This document shows positions 11,957 through 23,241 of a DNA stretch of 64,000 nucleotides, one piece after another. Positions within the stretch are counted from its first letter, which is position 1, and every line of letters begins with the position of its first letter. The translations under genes were made by a program, and so were the position numbers. The notes under the pieces were generated by a model, which made no database searches, was not told the origin of the DNA, and worked only from the letters and a program-made list of their open reading frames with translations. Origin of the DNA: Lasiodiplodia sp. COLG20 (taxonomy: Eukaryota > Ascomycota > Dothideomycetes > Botryosphaeriales > Botryosphaeriaceae); contig VNWV01000002.1 of the NCBI GenBank assembly GCA_009801085.1, positions 3,162,001-3,226,000 on the forward strand, given 5' to 3'.

Positions 11957-13475
11957 ATGGCGGATGACTGGGTTCTTGTATCAGCGGATCTTGCCGCGGA
12001 CGCAGCCTCGTCGTCGCCCGACTACCTCGGCGAGATTGGCAACTACATCGACAGCAAGGCAGACACGTTGTGGCCTATCAACAAGAAAATTCATGATAAC
12101 CCAGAGCTCGGGTACAAGGAGTATGTTGCTCACGAGACTTTGACATCTTTTCTGAAAACGCAGAAAGGATGGCAAGTCACGCCATCGGCATACGGCATGG
12201 AGACGGCCTTCGTCGCCGTTTTCGATAGCGGCAAGAAGGGGCCTGTGGTTTCTTTCAATGCCGAAATGGGTAGGTTCAAGGATCGCCCCTGAAGGATTGT
12301 GAGTAGCGAGCTTATGTGTGAATGTCAGACGCCCTGCAGGAGATCGGACACGCGTGCGGCCACAACTTAATCGCCACCGCGTCGTTGTCGGGTGCCCTCG
12401 CTGCGGCCGAGACCATGAAGAAGCACGACTTGCCCGGGAAAGTGGTGCTGTTTGGCACGCCGGCTGAAGAAGGTAATTATCATGGAATCTCTCTCCTTTT
12501 CTCATCAGCATTTTTCTTTTCGCTTTTCTCCTGATTCTCATACGTTTTCATGCTCAACTCCTCAACACCAAACCACATCTCCATTTCGAACGTCTCCTTC
12601 ACCTCCATCAGCAAACTCTCCCACCCCAAGACCCGCACTAACCCACCCCCTCACCAGGCGGCGGCGGCAAGATCAAACTCATCGAAGCCGGCGCATACAC
12701 CCAGCACAACTGCGACATCAACCTGATCTCGCACCCAGGCATCACGCGCGACGCCGCGCTGATGCGCACGGCCGCGTACCGCGCCTTCACGGTCGAGTAC
12801 TTCGGGCGCGAGGCGCACGCCGCCGCCTGCCCGTGGCTGGGCATCAACGCGCTGGATGGCCTCATCACGGCGTACAACGCGCTGTCGGTCCTGCGCCAGC
12901 AGACGCAGCCGGGAGACGTCATCCAGGGCCACATCACGCACGGCGGGCTGAGGCCCAACATCATCCACGCCTACGCCGCGGGCGAGTTCGTCGTGCGCGC
13001 CGACACGAAGAAGGGGCGGGATGAGTTGTTTGAGCGTGCGAGGAGGTGCTTTGAGGCGGGTGCCTTGAGTAGTGGTGCGAGGCTCGTGATTACTGATGGC
13101 GGGGCGTATGCGGATCATGTGCCCAGTCGGACGCTGGCGAGGTTTTATCGCACGCATTTTAACAGGCTGGGAGGGGATATTGCGGTGCCTGAGGTGGATG
13201 AGGTGAATGGGCGGACCATGGCGAGTACCGATCAGGGCGACGTGAGTTACGTCCTGCCGAGCTTGAGTGCCGGCTTCTGGATCCGGCCGGGGAAGCAAGG
13301 GAACGGGCCGCACAGCCCGGATTTCGAGGGCGCGGCGGGGACGAGGGAGGCGTTCGAGTTGAGCTTGAGGGTGGGCAAGGGGTTGGCTGCCACGGCTGTG
13401 GATTTCCTGACTACGAAGGGGCTCGTCGAGGAAGCGTGGAGGGAGTTTAACAAGGAGATTAAGGGTAAGGCTTAG
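11957..13475 (+). CDS. M20 family amidohydrolase/dipeptidase (PM20D2-like)
   Basis: Three exons (11957-12269, 12329-12472, 12658-13475), introns of 59 and 185 nt, 424 residues. INKKIHDNPELGYKEY is the family opening. After the first junction comes EMDALQEIGHACGHNLIATA, whose HACGH holds Zn ligands. The second junction falls in PAEEGGGGK, the catalytic/metal Glu pair. REAHAAACPWLGINALD is the lid domain with its conserved His, and a final ligand candidate sits in GPHSPDFEG. These are M20D features (aminoacylase/PM20D2 and IAA-amino-acid hydrolase relatives), so it cleaves an amide bond with a metal cofactor. No signal peptide is seen. The 185-nt second intron is the longest in the local genes, but both splice sites are canonical and its frame is correct. 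It pairs divergently with the MFS permease. Confidence 0.87.
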
Positions 13476-13547
13476 AATGAATTTTATTACGTAGACAAAC
13501 AGATTCCAGGAATGTACGAAAGACTCATCCAAAAACACTGCGCTCTT

Positions 13548-15500
13548 TCACAATGTGATGTCGTTGAGCATATTGACAACCAGGCGCATGTACGCTTGTT
13601 GAACCATTGCTCCGATGACCGGATCAGCTTCATCGGCGTCAGTTTTGATACTGAACCCATCAAGACCTCCCACGCACGTGCGAAGTGCATCACAGTAGCG
13701 TCGTCCCATGGCCGCTTGAACGAAGGCCAGGTGCTCACTTCGCTCGTCCAGCAGGCTGTCTCGAACATGATCCGCGGTCGCCCGATTCACAACCAGAGCC
13801 TTGTTGATTCCGAAGATTTCGAACACGGGCTTCCAATACGCAATTTCCAAGAGGATGATGCCAAGGCTGTAGAGGTCATATGTCTTTCCAAAGACACGCC
13901 TCTTCTCCTCGACGTAGTCTGGGTGGCAGTACATCAGGGTCCAGTCCGGATCCTTCGACGATGACATTGTCATTGTCACGCCCTCATCAGGTCTTGATGA
14001 TTCGAAGCCGGAGATGTATGGCTCGGTCAGATCAGGGTTGCCTTTTTCTGTGAAGAGTAGCACGTTGACACTGCTCAGTCTCTTGTGTAACCACTTCACG
14101 GCATGAAGGCAAAACACCGTTTCGACGAGCTTGCGGGCCGCGGCGAGCCTGTTATCCAAGGACGGTGTTTTCCTGTCGTTGTGGGACAGCTCGTCGAACA
14201 GCGTCTTCAATCCGATATCTTCGGACGAGTTTGGCAGGTCGTAGATGAAGCCGAACCTCGAGTTTTCCCCGTCTTGGACAAACCCACGGCAATGAGGGAC
14301 TTGGAATTCTACAGGTTTTGCCTGGTCATGGAGTAGCTGTGCAAGTCTTCGAACACACTTATGGACTTCTGACTTAGCATCGAAGTTGAACGATTGTAAG
14401 TCCTTTGGATTTGGAACGGGCACCGCATCGTATGCTCTCCACTCAATCCAGACGCGTTGGCCACCGAAGGTTGTGATAGCCCGGTTATCGGTCACATCCG
14501 TCGCCCGATTGTCGGATCCGCTATCTGAGTTTGATTGGGGCTCCCACCTAAGGAGAAGGGCTTGGTCGTTCCAGGAATCCTCGTTGGTTTCTGTGAAATG
14601 GACGCTGAAGGTTGCCAAGCGGTCGACAAGGGCTTGCCGCTGTCTGTTCGAGGCGATCAGACTTGCCCGTGACTCGCTTCCAATAAGCGTGCTGCTGTCC
14701 GAGAAGAACGATGCTGGTTCAGACATGACAGATCTCGCATCTTCGTGGACAGATTCGATTGCTGCATGGCCCGGAAGTAGCTGGAGTAGTGCCAGGCGGA
14801 TCTCATGAGTGTCTTGAAGGAGAAGATCCAGCTTTTTATCCTCGACAGTATCGTAAAGGTAGCCAGTGAGCTTACAGAGCTTCTGCAGCCCCGCTTCAAG
14901 CTTTGGTTTGTCGGTACCCACGGCCCAACGAACACGCTTGGGGTCACTGGCAACGTCGCGAATGCCATGTACAATCCTGAGAGCTCTTTTCACAAGCCTC
15001 GAGTGCTTCTCCTGCTCGGCGGCCTTGTTGGAGATGCTGAGTATCTCATCGTACTTCTTCATCAAGGTGTCGTTCACCTGCTCGCTCGACAGTTCATCTG
15101 ACGTATGCTGATCTGGTAAGGCAGTTTGTGGAAAGCGGAGGGCTCTCTCATGCATGTCACGCAACACGGCATCGATCTCCCTGAGGACAGCCAGGATGAC
15201 AGCGAAATTGTTCTTGACACTTCGGTCAAAGCCACCATAGCCGCCGCCAGCATCAAGTCTGGCAATTTCACCCCATTTGAGCAGTTTATCATACTCAATC
15301 ATCAAGCCAGTCTGGATGGACTTGCACTCAGATGGCATGTTGGCGGCCGACTCAAAGTACTTGTATCCTACCACTCTTTAGCATCTACAAGGCCCTCGTC
15401 TCAGCCAGCGGAATATACCTTGTTTTGCCCCATCCCACACTTGAATTGCCAGGGACGCGGCCCCAAGGCCCAATCCGGCAACGGATAGTGGGTCAGACAT
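13548..15500 (-). CDS. HeLo domain-pseudokinase protein (MLKL-like architecture)
   Basis: Two exons (15419-15500, 13548-15367; 51-nt intron) give 633 residues. The N-terminus (MSDPLSVAGLGLGAASLAIQ, then ECKSIQTGLMIEYDKLLKWGE) matches the prion-inhibition-and-propagation HeLo helical bundle of HET-s-type proteins. That fold perforates membranes in fungal cell death. Residues of about 330-600 are kinase-like but lack catalytic residues. The HRD position reads HKRLSSVNVL (about 452-461; Asp and Lys gone), the DFG position reads ISGFESS (about 478-484), and the VAIK position reads VWIEWRAYD. The later kinase helix YDLYSLGIILLEIAYW is kept. So a pseudokinase is fused to a HeLo executor, as in MLKL. 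It is divergent from a protein kinase gene (16122) with 621 bp between the starts. HeLo assignment is by motif. Confidence 0.75.
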
Positions 15501-16121
15501 CTTTGTCACGGTCTCCAGTAGTGGACAGAAAAGATGGGGGCGTGATCGTTTGTAATAAAGTATGCGCGGCTCAAAATCCGCGAGGCGGTCCGGGGCGAAT
15601 CCGTGGGGCAGACACAGCCCCGCATTGGGTAACAAGGCTGTATGCATGGTGGTGGTCACACAAAGCGCAGCCTCGATGCTCAGGCAGCAGCTGAGCAAGT
15701 TACCAATCACAAACGCAGCCGCAAGAAACCGACAGGTGCATCTACGCTCCTGCGCACAACAGGCCAGCTGATCATCAGCGGAAATGTGTCTGACCACCTC
15801 TTCAAGAGCCTCGTCTCTGCCTCTCTTATGGCGCATGCTGAGCCCCCCATTGTGGGGTCCAGCCTTGCTGATCACTGCTCACATAACCCTTCCAAAACCG
15901 TACCTTCACTCTCGCGACTCCAGTGCTTAGTACATTTTCCTCAGCCTAGCTTTGGCCTCCACGGTAGTCTCCGTCCATACCTGGTCAGGCAGACATTCCT
16001 CTTATGTGTGGCAGCCCTGTATCAACGTTTCGAGCGTCGCACATTGCGCACAACGAAAAAGGTGCCTCGCGAGGCATGAACAGGCCGACAACAAGTTAGA
16101 GCGAGCCAATTGTCACCGAAA
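15501..16121. promoter_or_regulatory. Shared divergent promoter region of HeLo-pseudokinase and kinase genes
   Basis: This 621-bp gap lies between two divergent start codons and has no supported coding frame. It must carry both promoters unless the genes are transcribed from longer leaders. No clear TATA element was identified. Confidence 0.35.
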
Positions 16122-18277
16122 ATGGCACCCCTCGATTGCACCAACGACCGGAATCCGCCCCTACCCAAGGTTCCCGGCTACCGGGAAGCGGAGGACGACC
16201 GTGGAAATATCATACTGGTACATGAATCAGAAGGCAACAAAGATGAGCGACAACCGAGGAAGACCGGAAGCGGGCACGAGAAGACGTCACAGATGTCGCT
16301 GTGGGAATATGTTTACAGCAAGGAGTTGCAGAGATGGCACGAGGAGAAGTTCACCGACGGTTCTCTGAATCACCTCGTCATCACCACTTCATCAACTCGC
16401 ATTCCTTTTCGGGAAAGCGAATCCATTGACCACAACGAAAAATGCATCCTTTTCGCTGCGAGACACAGAGACAGTGGCAGCTTCCCGGACGACTGGATTG
16501 CGGTCAAGAAGATCGTATTAAAAGGCTCCGAGCAGAGAGTCAACGAGGCCAAGCAGAAATTCAGGCAGGAGATTTTCAACATGCAGGACCTTTCCAAAAG
16601 ACGACATCATCACATTATCGCTTTCATTGGCTCTTACGAAAAAGGACAAGTGATGGGAATTGCCATGTTCCCCGTTGCGAAGTACAGCCTCAAGGACTTG
16701 CTCAAGGACATGTCAGAAAAGAACAGAGAGAATAAAGTAGATTTCTCGGAGCATCACCATGTTTGGGCCATGCTACGTTACTTTCTCTGTCTCTCCAGCG
16801 CCGTTGCATGGCTCCATTCCATACCCGTAAAGCACAAGGACATCAAGCCGGCGAACATACTCATTGACCGCGCACAGTCAATTATCCTGGCCGACTTTGG
16901 TCTTTCCAGGGTCTACGAAAGTAAGCAGCGGATGTCTCTGGTGGCCCGACGGAATACACTCTCACTTACGCCGCTCCTGAATCAATCGACTCTACCGACC
17001 GAAACCTCTCAACCGACTTATTTTCCCTCGCATGTGTCTTTCTCGAAATGATCACTGTCATCTGCGGTGAGACGGTCGAAACACTAAGAGAGAAACTGAG
17101 ATGGCGGGCTCATCCATACTCTTCTTCCGGACGCTCCAAATGTTACGCGTCATCGGCCGAGGAAACAAGACAATGGATCAACTTTTTGAAGGGGAAGAGC
17201 ACCCATCCCGCTGCTCAGCCGTTCCTGGTGGAAGGGCTTGAGAGGGTGAGCAGAATGATGTCACAAACGCCACGTGCGCGAGGGGATGCAAAAGAAGCAC
17301 ATGAATGCTTCAAAGACATTGCACGAAGGGCACAGGCCAGTTCGCAAGGCTTCAATGTTTTCTGTGAGCCCTGTGCAGTTATACGGGTAAGTAAATTTTT
17401 TTTTTGCGAGGATCGAAGGCATGCTAATTGTACCCTCACCTCTCAGCCTCCAGTGGCAGATAAAAGTGATGCCGAGTCATACCGGCAAACAACATGCGCT
17501 CCGCATAGCGCAGCGAGATCAAAAACAGCGCCGGGGATCCTTCAATCAGACCTCGTGGGCACTCCAACAAGCATTAGATCAGGCTTTTTGGATATCTCAT
17601 CCAGAGCCCCACCTTCAATACCACCATTGCCGAAAGCCGCAATGGATGTTGCGGAAATGTCGGAGCCGATCGGCGCAACAAACATAATACTTCAGGAAAG
17701 CACATCGGAAGAGCCTGAAACAACCAAACCAAGCAAATCCGGTGTAACGTATAGCCCTTCTAAACCCAGTTCCGAATTGACTGCTGTGTCAATCCCATCA
17801 CGAAACATGAGCAAACAGCCATCAAGTGATACAATGATAGATCATTCCATTGACGGACCACCAACACAACAACTAAAGAAAGTAGATTGCATAGTGCGGA
17901 AGAACGGCAAGTTTTATCATTCTGTAAAACTTCGGGACAACCTTCCAGGGGAACGTGTGATTCTGTGGGATGTGAAGAAGAGCAGGGTGAGAATAAGAGA
18001 GAAGAATGAACCCGATTGTAAGTCTTTAGTTCGACCCCTTCTGTGAATGCTGACTCATTTTCATCTTGCAGATGGCCGAGGAGTCTTGTTCATCGTGGAC
18101 TGGAAGAAAAGAGAAACGGTGCAGATTGAACACTTGGGCGGGATATCCATCAATCTTGTCAGGCTTTTGGGCGTCAATGTCTTTCGTTGCTGGGGCAAAA
18201 AAGTACAGCTGCTCCTCATTGTTTCGGAGCGGCCGGAAGACGGACATAGACGGTATCCGTCCGAAAAAGAAGACTGA
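16122..18277 (+). CDS. Ser/Thr protein kinase with frameshift in activation segment (possible pseudogene)
   Basis: The kinase domain is recognisable from about residue 100. It shows AVKK (near residue 129), FRQEIFNMQDL for the alpha-C Glu, HKDIKPANILI (from residue 238) and LADFGLS (DFG at 258). All catalytic residues are present. Right after DFGLSRVYE the frame breaks at 16921-16928. The rest of the activation segment (GGPTEYTLTYAAPES) and the helix DLFSLACVFLEM continue one frame over. Beyond it are introns 17387-17446 and 18018-18071, a disordered Ser/Pro linker, and a C-terminal module (YHSVKLRDNLPGERVILWD, FIVDWKKRETV) I do not recognise. Skipping the 8 nt GTAAGCAG restores one frame of 677 codons; no normal intron can. 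Either the gene is broken or the assembly is wrong here. Confidence 0.6.
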
Positions 18278-18972
18278 GCCACCCACAACCCCGGGGGTGG
18301 GCGGGAGACAGCGGGTTCTGCATTTTGCCTTACCAGATAATTGCCCCGGTGTAACATATTTTATAATCAAAGTGCATTTGGAATCATGATGCGCAATAAT
18401 GCGCAAGTGCGCGGCAGGCTGTGCCCAGGTGAGCTCCGGCAAGGCTGAATTCGGTAAGATTGTCAGCCACCGATGGGGGTCCAGTACAACCAACAAGGCT
18501 GAACTTAGATCATGCAACCAATTATCGTAAAGTGGCTATGCAAGCCTCGGCCGTGACGAAACACAAGGGTGTGACCGATCTCCCGATTGTACGTGTCATT
18601 CGCCCCATGTCGTGTGCCTCGTCTGACCCCCGAGCGGTTCGGTGTGCCACAGCTGAGTCGTCCTGCTGCCTACTAATTATTGAGGCGTCCAGGATAGGCT
18701 GACCTAGATGCACAGAAATAGTTTTAGGTGTTGCATGTGTCCGTAGGTCAGTCCGGTTGCGGCGTTGGAAGTGGGCTTAGCACTGACAGTGTGACCCCCT
18801 TTGCCGCTTATTTCTCCGGCATAGGCGCCGTCCAACTATCTTCATGCTTCATCCTTAGGATTTTACCAGATATGATCTTCAAATACTCTTGATTTCTTGT
18901 CTTCTAATTGTACCTGCATTTCCCCCCTCATTTGACTCAGAATACAAACCATTGCCGGTGGCACATTCAGCT
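18278..18972. other. Intergenic, 0.7 kb
   Basis: This is the 3' flank of the kinase gene and the presumed promoter of the patatin-like gene. I see no coding or RNA feature. Confidence 0.4.
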
Positions 18973-20526
18973 ATGAGCAGGACCTTTACTGATCGCACGG
19001 ATCACTCCCACACAAGTGATGGATCCAAAAGCAGTGCGAGATCGAGTAAATCGATCAAAAACATCAAGACCCGGCTTTCTCGCTTCGCATCCAATTATAG
19101 CAGTCGAAGAGATTCGATAGCCAAGGATCGAAAAGCCAATGTGTCAGCTGCCACCGCCGAAGACAAGCTCAGAAACCAAGAAGATGGCTATAGCAATCTG
19201 CTTGAAAGAGAAACGGATGCGTGGGAACATCAGACAGTATTAATGCTAGGTAAGAACAGAAAAATTCCTCAGAATGCTATTATCACTAAATGAATTGAGA
19301 GCAGGGGGTGGGCAGCAGTCACGTCCCGTGACGCAATTGCTTATACTGAAGGCTCTCATGGCCGAAATCACAAAGCTTGAGAAGACAAAGAACAACGCAA
19401 ACTCAAGTTTTGACTCTCCTCTGATACTTTCCGAAAGATCCGCAAAGGGAAAAAATGAGGCGGACTCCTCCGCTGCAGCCCCATCAGAAGAAATGGACAA
19501 TTCCGAAGATGCGGGCTACCTACCTTGTCACTACTTCGATTTTGCAGGCGGTAGCTTCACAGGAGGGTAAGTTGTTGTGTGGTTTCTTTTTTCTTTTTTT
19601 TAAAAAAAATTCGAACTAACATAATCAAAGACTCATCGCAATACTTTTGGGACGCTTGAGGATGACCGTGGATGAATCAATCGCCACATACGAACAATTG
19701 GCTCAATTTCGGGAAAGAACCAACCTCCCACTGAAAAGGAGGGCCTCGAACAACGAAAGCGAATTCCGATCGTGCCTCGATGCAACCATCAAGAAGGCCA
19801 AAATAAGGCCTTCAGGCACAATGGTCAAGACAGCCCCAATCTCCACAAAGATGGCCTCTGGTCCTTACATGTGCAAGACGTAAGTACCTCGGACGGATGA
19901 AGTTCAAGTTTGTTATGCTGACAGTATGATCAAGATTCTTGAATCCCAACGCAGGGAGCAGAATAGATCTCAGAACCTGCAACGCAAAGAATTGGCTGGA
20001 AGAGGAGATCACCAACGCAGCGTTCGATGTGCTCAACGGACCAAAGAGAACCCCTTTGAAAAGGAAACCCAACCCATTAAAATCAGCATTCGTGATGAGC
20101 ATCACCCGCGTGTCCCCGAAGGAAGAGGCGGTATACACCCTTGGAAAGATCTGCAAGAAAAACATCCCCAGTTTCATGGACTCCGATTCTTCTTTGAGCC
20201 CACAAGAGGACATCCTCTCCCTGTTGGAAGAGAAGCAATCAACTGATGAGAAGGCCGGATCGTTGCTCAGGCAAATCAAAAAATTCGCAGAGTACCTGGT
20301 GGAGAAGCGACAGCGGCGGGCGCAGACGGCAAACTGGGAGCGGTTCGCGTTGGGCACTGATTACCGGTGTGGGTACTGTGCAGCGAAGGGCCGGGAGAGG
20401 ACGTATGACCAGTACTTGCTCATCGAGCATCTTCAGAAAGAGCACCGGGCGCCACCGTCAGATGACGATCGCTTTGATACTTATTGCGAGATCTTGAGGC
20501 ATTTCCGAACAGAAGCTGTGGCTTAG
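18973..20526 (+). CDS. Degenerate patatin-like protein with C-terminal zinc-finger-like motif
   Basis: Four exons (18973-19249, 19305-19566, 19631-19879, 19935-20526; introns 55, 64, 55 nt) give 459 residues. Residues 1-90 are Ser/Lys-rich and disordered. The patatin core follows: LMLGGG (oxyanion-hole region), QLLILKALMAEI, then YFDFAGGSFTGGLIAILLGRLRMTVDE. This is the standard fungal nucleophile elbow, except that the usual GTSTGG reads GSFTGG. The Ser is replaced by Phe, and the DGGGxRG loop is also degraded (GGGQQSRP). No DGG/DGA motif for the catalytic Asp is found. So it is probably an inactive lipase-fold protein. Near the C-terminus (408-431) CGYC followed by HLQKEH looks like a C2H2 finger, a common companion of fungal patatins. 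The third intron uses acceptor AAG, supported by frame. It neighbours the HeLo/kinase pair. Confidence 0.68.
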
Positions 20527-20862
20527 TAGGTAGTGTTCATATGTAAGTTGAATGTTGAGTTTGTGTCATGAGACGATGTGAGGAGTGTAGATTGATTTTG
20601 AATCAAGCCGTGCAAAGTTTCAGGAGATGTATTGGCTAACCTGAATGCAGTACCTACGGTGATCATTTGAATAAAGTGAAATTGTAAGTGTATTACAACG
20701 AGGGCTAATGAGACGTTGGGACACATTATCGGGATGGGATATTCCTTTAGGGGAGCACTTCGGGTATCAATTAACACAGGCTGGGTCCATAGGACCGCTT
20801 CAGCCACGTGCGTGGCTGGCCAATAAGAACGTGGACCACAACCACAACATGCGTCTATCAAA

Positions 20863-22582
20863 CTAAATCTTCCTTTGCACCACCCTCACCGGCATGCCCT
20901 GGTTAGGCTTTGCCGTGCCAAACAGCACAGGATAGGCCTGGCCGCCCAGAAAATCGAACTTGCTGTCCACCTTCTGCGAGTAGGTCGGGATTATCTCAAA
21001 ACTCCTCAGCATCATAGCCATAGCGATCTTAACCTCAATCATGGCCAACTCCTGGCCGATGCAGTTCCGCGGACCGACCTCGAAGGGGCGCCAGGCGTGG
21101 GGGTCCCTCAGGCGGGGCTCCAGTTCCTGCGGGCAGCGGTCGCGCAGCCAGCGCTCGGGGCGGAACGAGTGCGGGTCCGGGAAGTAGCGCTCGTCGCGCA
21201 TGACGCCGAACGACGGCGCCCACACCATGAAGCCCTTGGTCTCGAACGTCTCGCCCGTCTCGGGGTCCACGATGGGGTAGGGCACCTCGCTGCCGCGAAT
21301 GGTGCTGGCGGGCGGGTAGACTCGCAACGTCTCCTTTATGATGGCGGAGGTGACGGGCATCTCGTTGATGACGTTGGGGCGTGCGGCGATGGTAGCACCG
21401 GCGGTCGACGGATCGGTGCCCAGCACGCGGTCGTGCTCGGCGCGGACTTCGGCCATCCAGTTGGGATGCTTGTGGAGGACCCAGGTGATGTAGCAGATGG
21501 TGCCCGAGGAGGTGTCGTGCCCTGCGAAGACGAAGGTCTTCATCTGGTCCTGCAGGATCGTCATGTACTCGGCGTCGATGGTGGCGGTGGTATCCTGGCC
21601 CATGGCTTTCTTGTCGGCGGCGTAGGCGTCCAGTGCAAGGTCAATGGCGTAGAGCGCTTTCTTTCCTGTCGGACCGGTCTTCTGGCGTTCCACCCAGCGC
21701 TCTTCGATGACGCGGCCGATAGCACGGTTCATCTTTTGCTCATTGGACCAGAGTTTGTAGGAACGCCATGGGTCAAGCTGCCGAATCGCACCGAAGCCGG
21801 GTTTGGAGCCAATGGATACCCAGTGGATTTGGTCCCGGAGGCCTTCTTTGTAACCCTGACCCCCTGATTGAGAGGTGAATGCGCTGCCCCTGCAACGATT
21901 GTCAGAGATAGACTCGTTTGACTAGTGAAGCAATACTCACAAGATGACATGGCCGATAATTTCCACCGTCAGGTCCACCGCTACGGGCTCCATTGAGAAG
22001 ATCTCCTGGGAAGCGGCCTTGGAAGCGAGGACGCCCAGGAATTTCTCCGTTTCCTGCACAATTGCCGGGACGTGCTTGGATAGATTGGCAGCGGAGAAGC
22101 CCGAGTTGAAGATGCCACGCCACCTCTTCCATTCTTCACCTTCCATAACAACGAGGTTCCGCTTGCCGCCGAAGGGTTGGAGCATGCCTTTCAGGGCACC
22201 AAACTTGTTGATGTTGGGCTTTGTGGTAAGCTGCTCGGATAGCTCATTGCTGTTAACGAGCAGCCAATTGTGAGAAAATGGCCACATATCTACGTAGAAA
22301 GCTCTGGGCAGGTTGTATTTTTCCCTCAGCAGATGGCCATAGCACGCAGGATGGATACCCGGCGGCAATTCATCGGCCAATTCCTTGATGACCTTGGCAT
22401 GGCCGAAGAGTGGATGATGGCCGGGAGGTTGCGGCTGTATTAAACTGTGAGCTTGCGATCGTTGTTCTGAATGGAGTTGTTCGTACCAGGCCTTTGAAGG
22501 AGGCACGTTTTTGGCGCCAGAGAAGTACGATGTACAGCACGGCTGCAGCGAACAAGGCGGCGAGAAGAAGGCCGGACGCCAT
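20863..22582 (-). CDS. Cytochrome P450 monooxygenase
   Basis: Three exons (22487-22582, 21941-22434, 20863-21889; introns 52 and 51 nt) give 538 residues. An N-terminal membrane anchor (LLLAALFAAAVLYIVLLW) is followed by the Pro-rich hinge PQPPGHHPLFGH. Helix I carries FAGHDTSS, the proton-relay motif. Helix K carries KETLR (ExxR), then FRPERW, and the heme loop FEVGPRNCIG supplies the Cys thiolate. It is therefore an ER-bound, heme-thiolate oxidase with all invariant residues intact. The substrate is not inferable. It is divergent from the sirtuin gene (about 660 bp between starts). No polyketide or peptide synthase is nearby, so a classic secondary-metabolite cluster is not supported. Confidence 0.93.
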
Positions 22583-23241
22583 TGTGCAAGAAGCGATCCG
22601 CCGGATGAGGACGAAGTCGTGGGGAAATCCAACGACGAAGGGGGGGAGGTTGCTTAAAGCATAAATGCATACGCCGCACGGTGTAGCTCGGTTTCGCATT
22701 CTTGGGTGCGCAATTAGTGATACGCGATTGGCGGACGGAGGGCATTTCGGCCCAGATAGGCCCGGCGCCACGAGGGAATTGCCGGGTGCGAGGACGGCAG
22801 TTTCAGAAGCAGACGCCTTGCGCCGCCCGACGCGAGGGACACGCACACATGGCAGCCTCAGGATGACGGGCGCTGCTGCGGCGCGGAACAGTCGCGTTGG
22901 GTGGTACGGGAACTCGCCGGAGGATGAGCGCCCGGACCCACTTGGAGCGGGGATCGTTTGGCAGGGGTCTTTCTCGCGCGCTAAATCTTCCTGCTAAAAA
23001 CATCCAAACACACTTTATAGCTAAGTTTTGACTCGCGATGGTGCCTGTTCTCTCTTGTCAAGTCACTGGCAGGTGAACGGCCGTAGAACGAGCGTTTCTA
23101 GCCGTTTTGGTAGAAGTGAAGGTGCTTACTGTGGCGCAGCCGTTGCTGCCTGCTTCACCACAAAAGTCCATAAACGGAGCCACGACATTTCTTTTGCTTC
23201 AACGCCAGGTACAATCTACTTCGTCGTCAGCAATTGCGAAA
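22583..23241. other. Divergent intergenic region (P450 / sirtuin)
   Basis: This 659-bp gap holds both promoters. No gene is supported in it. Confidence 0.35.
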
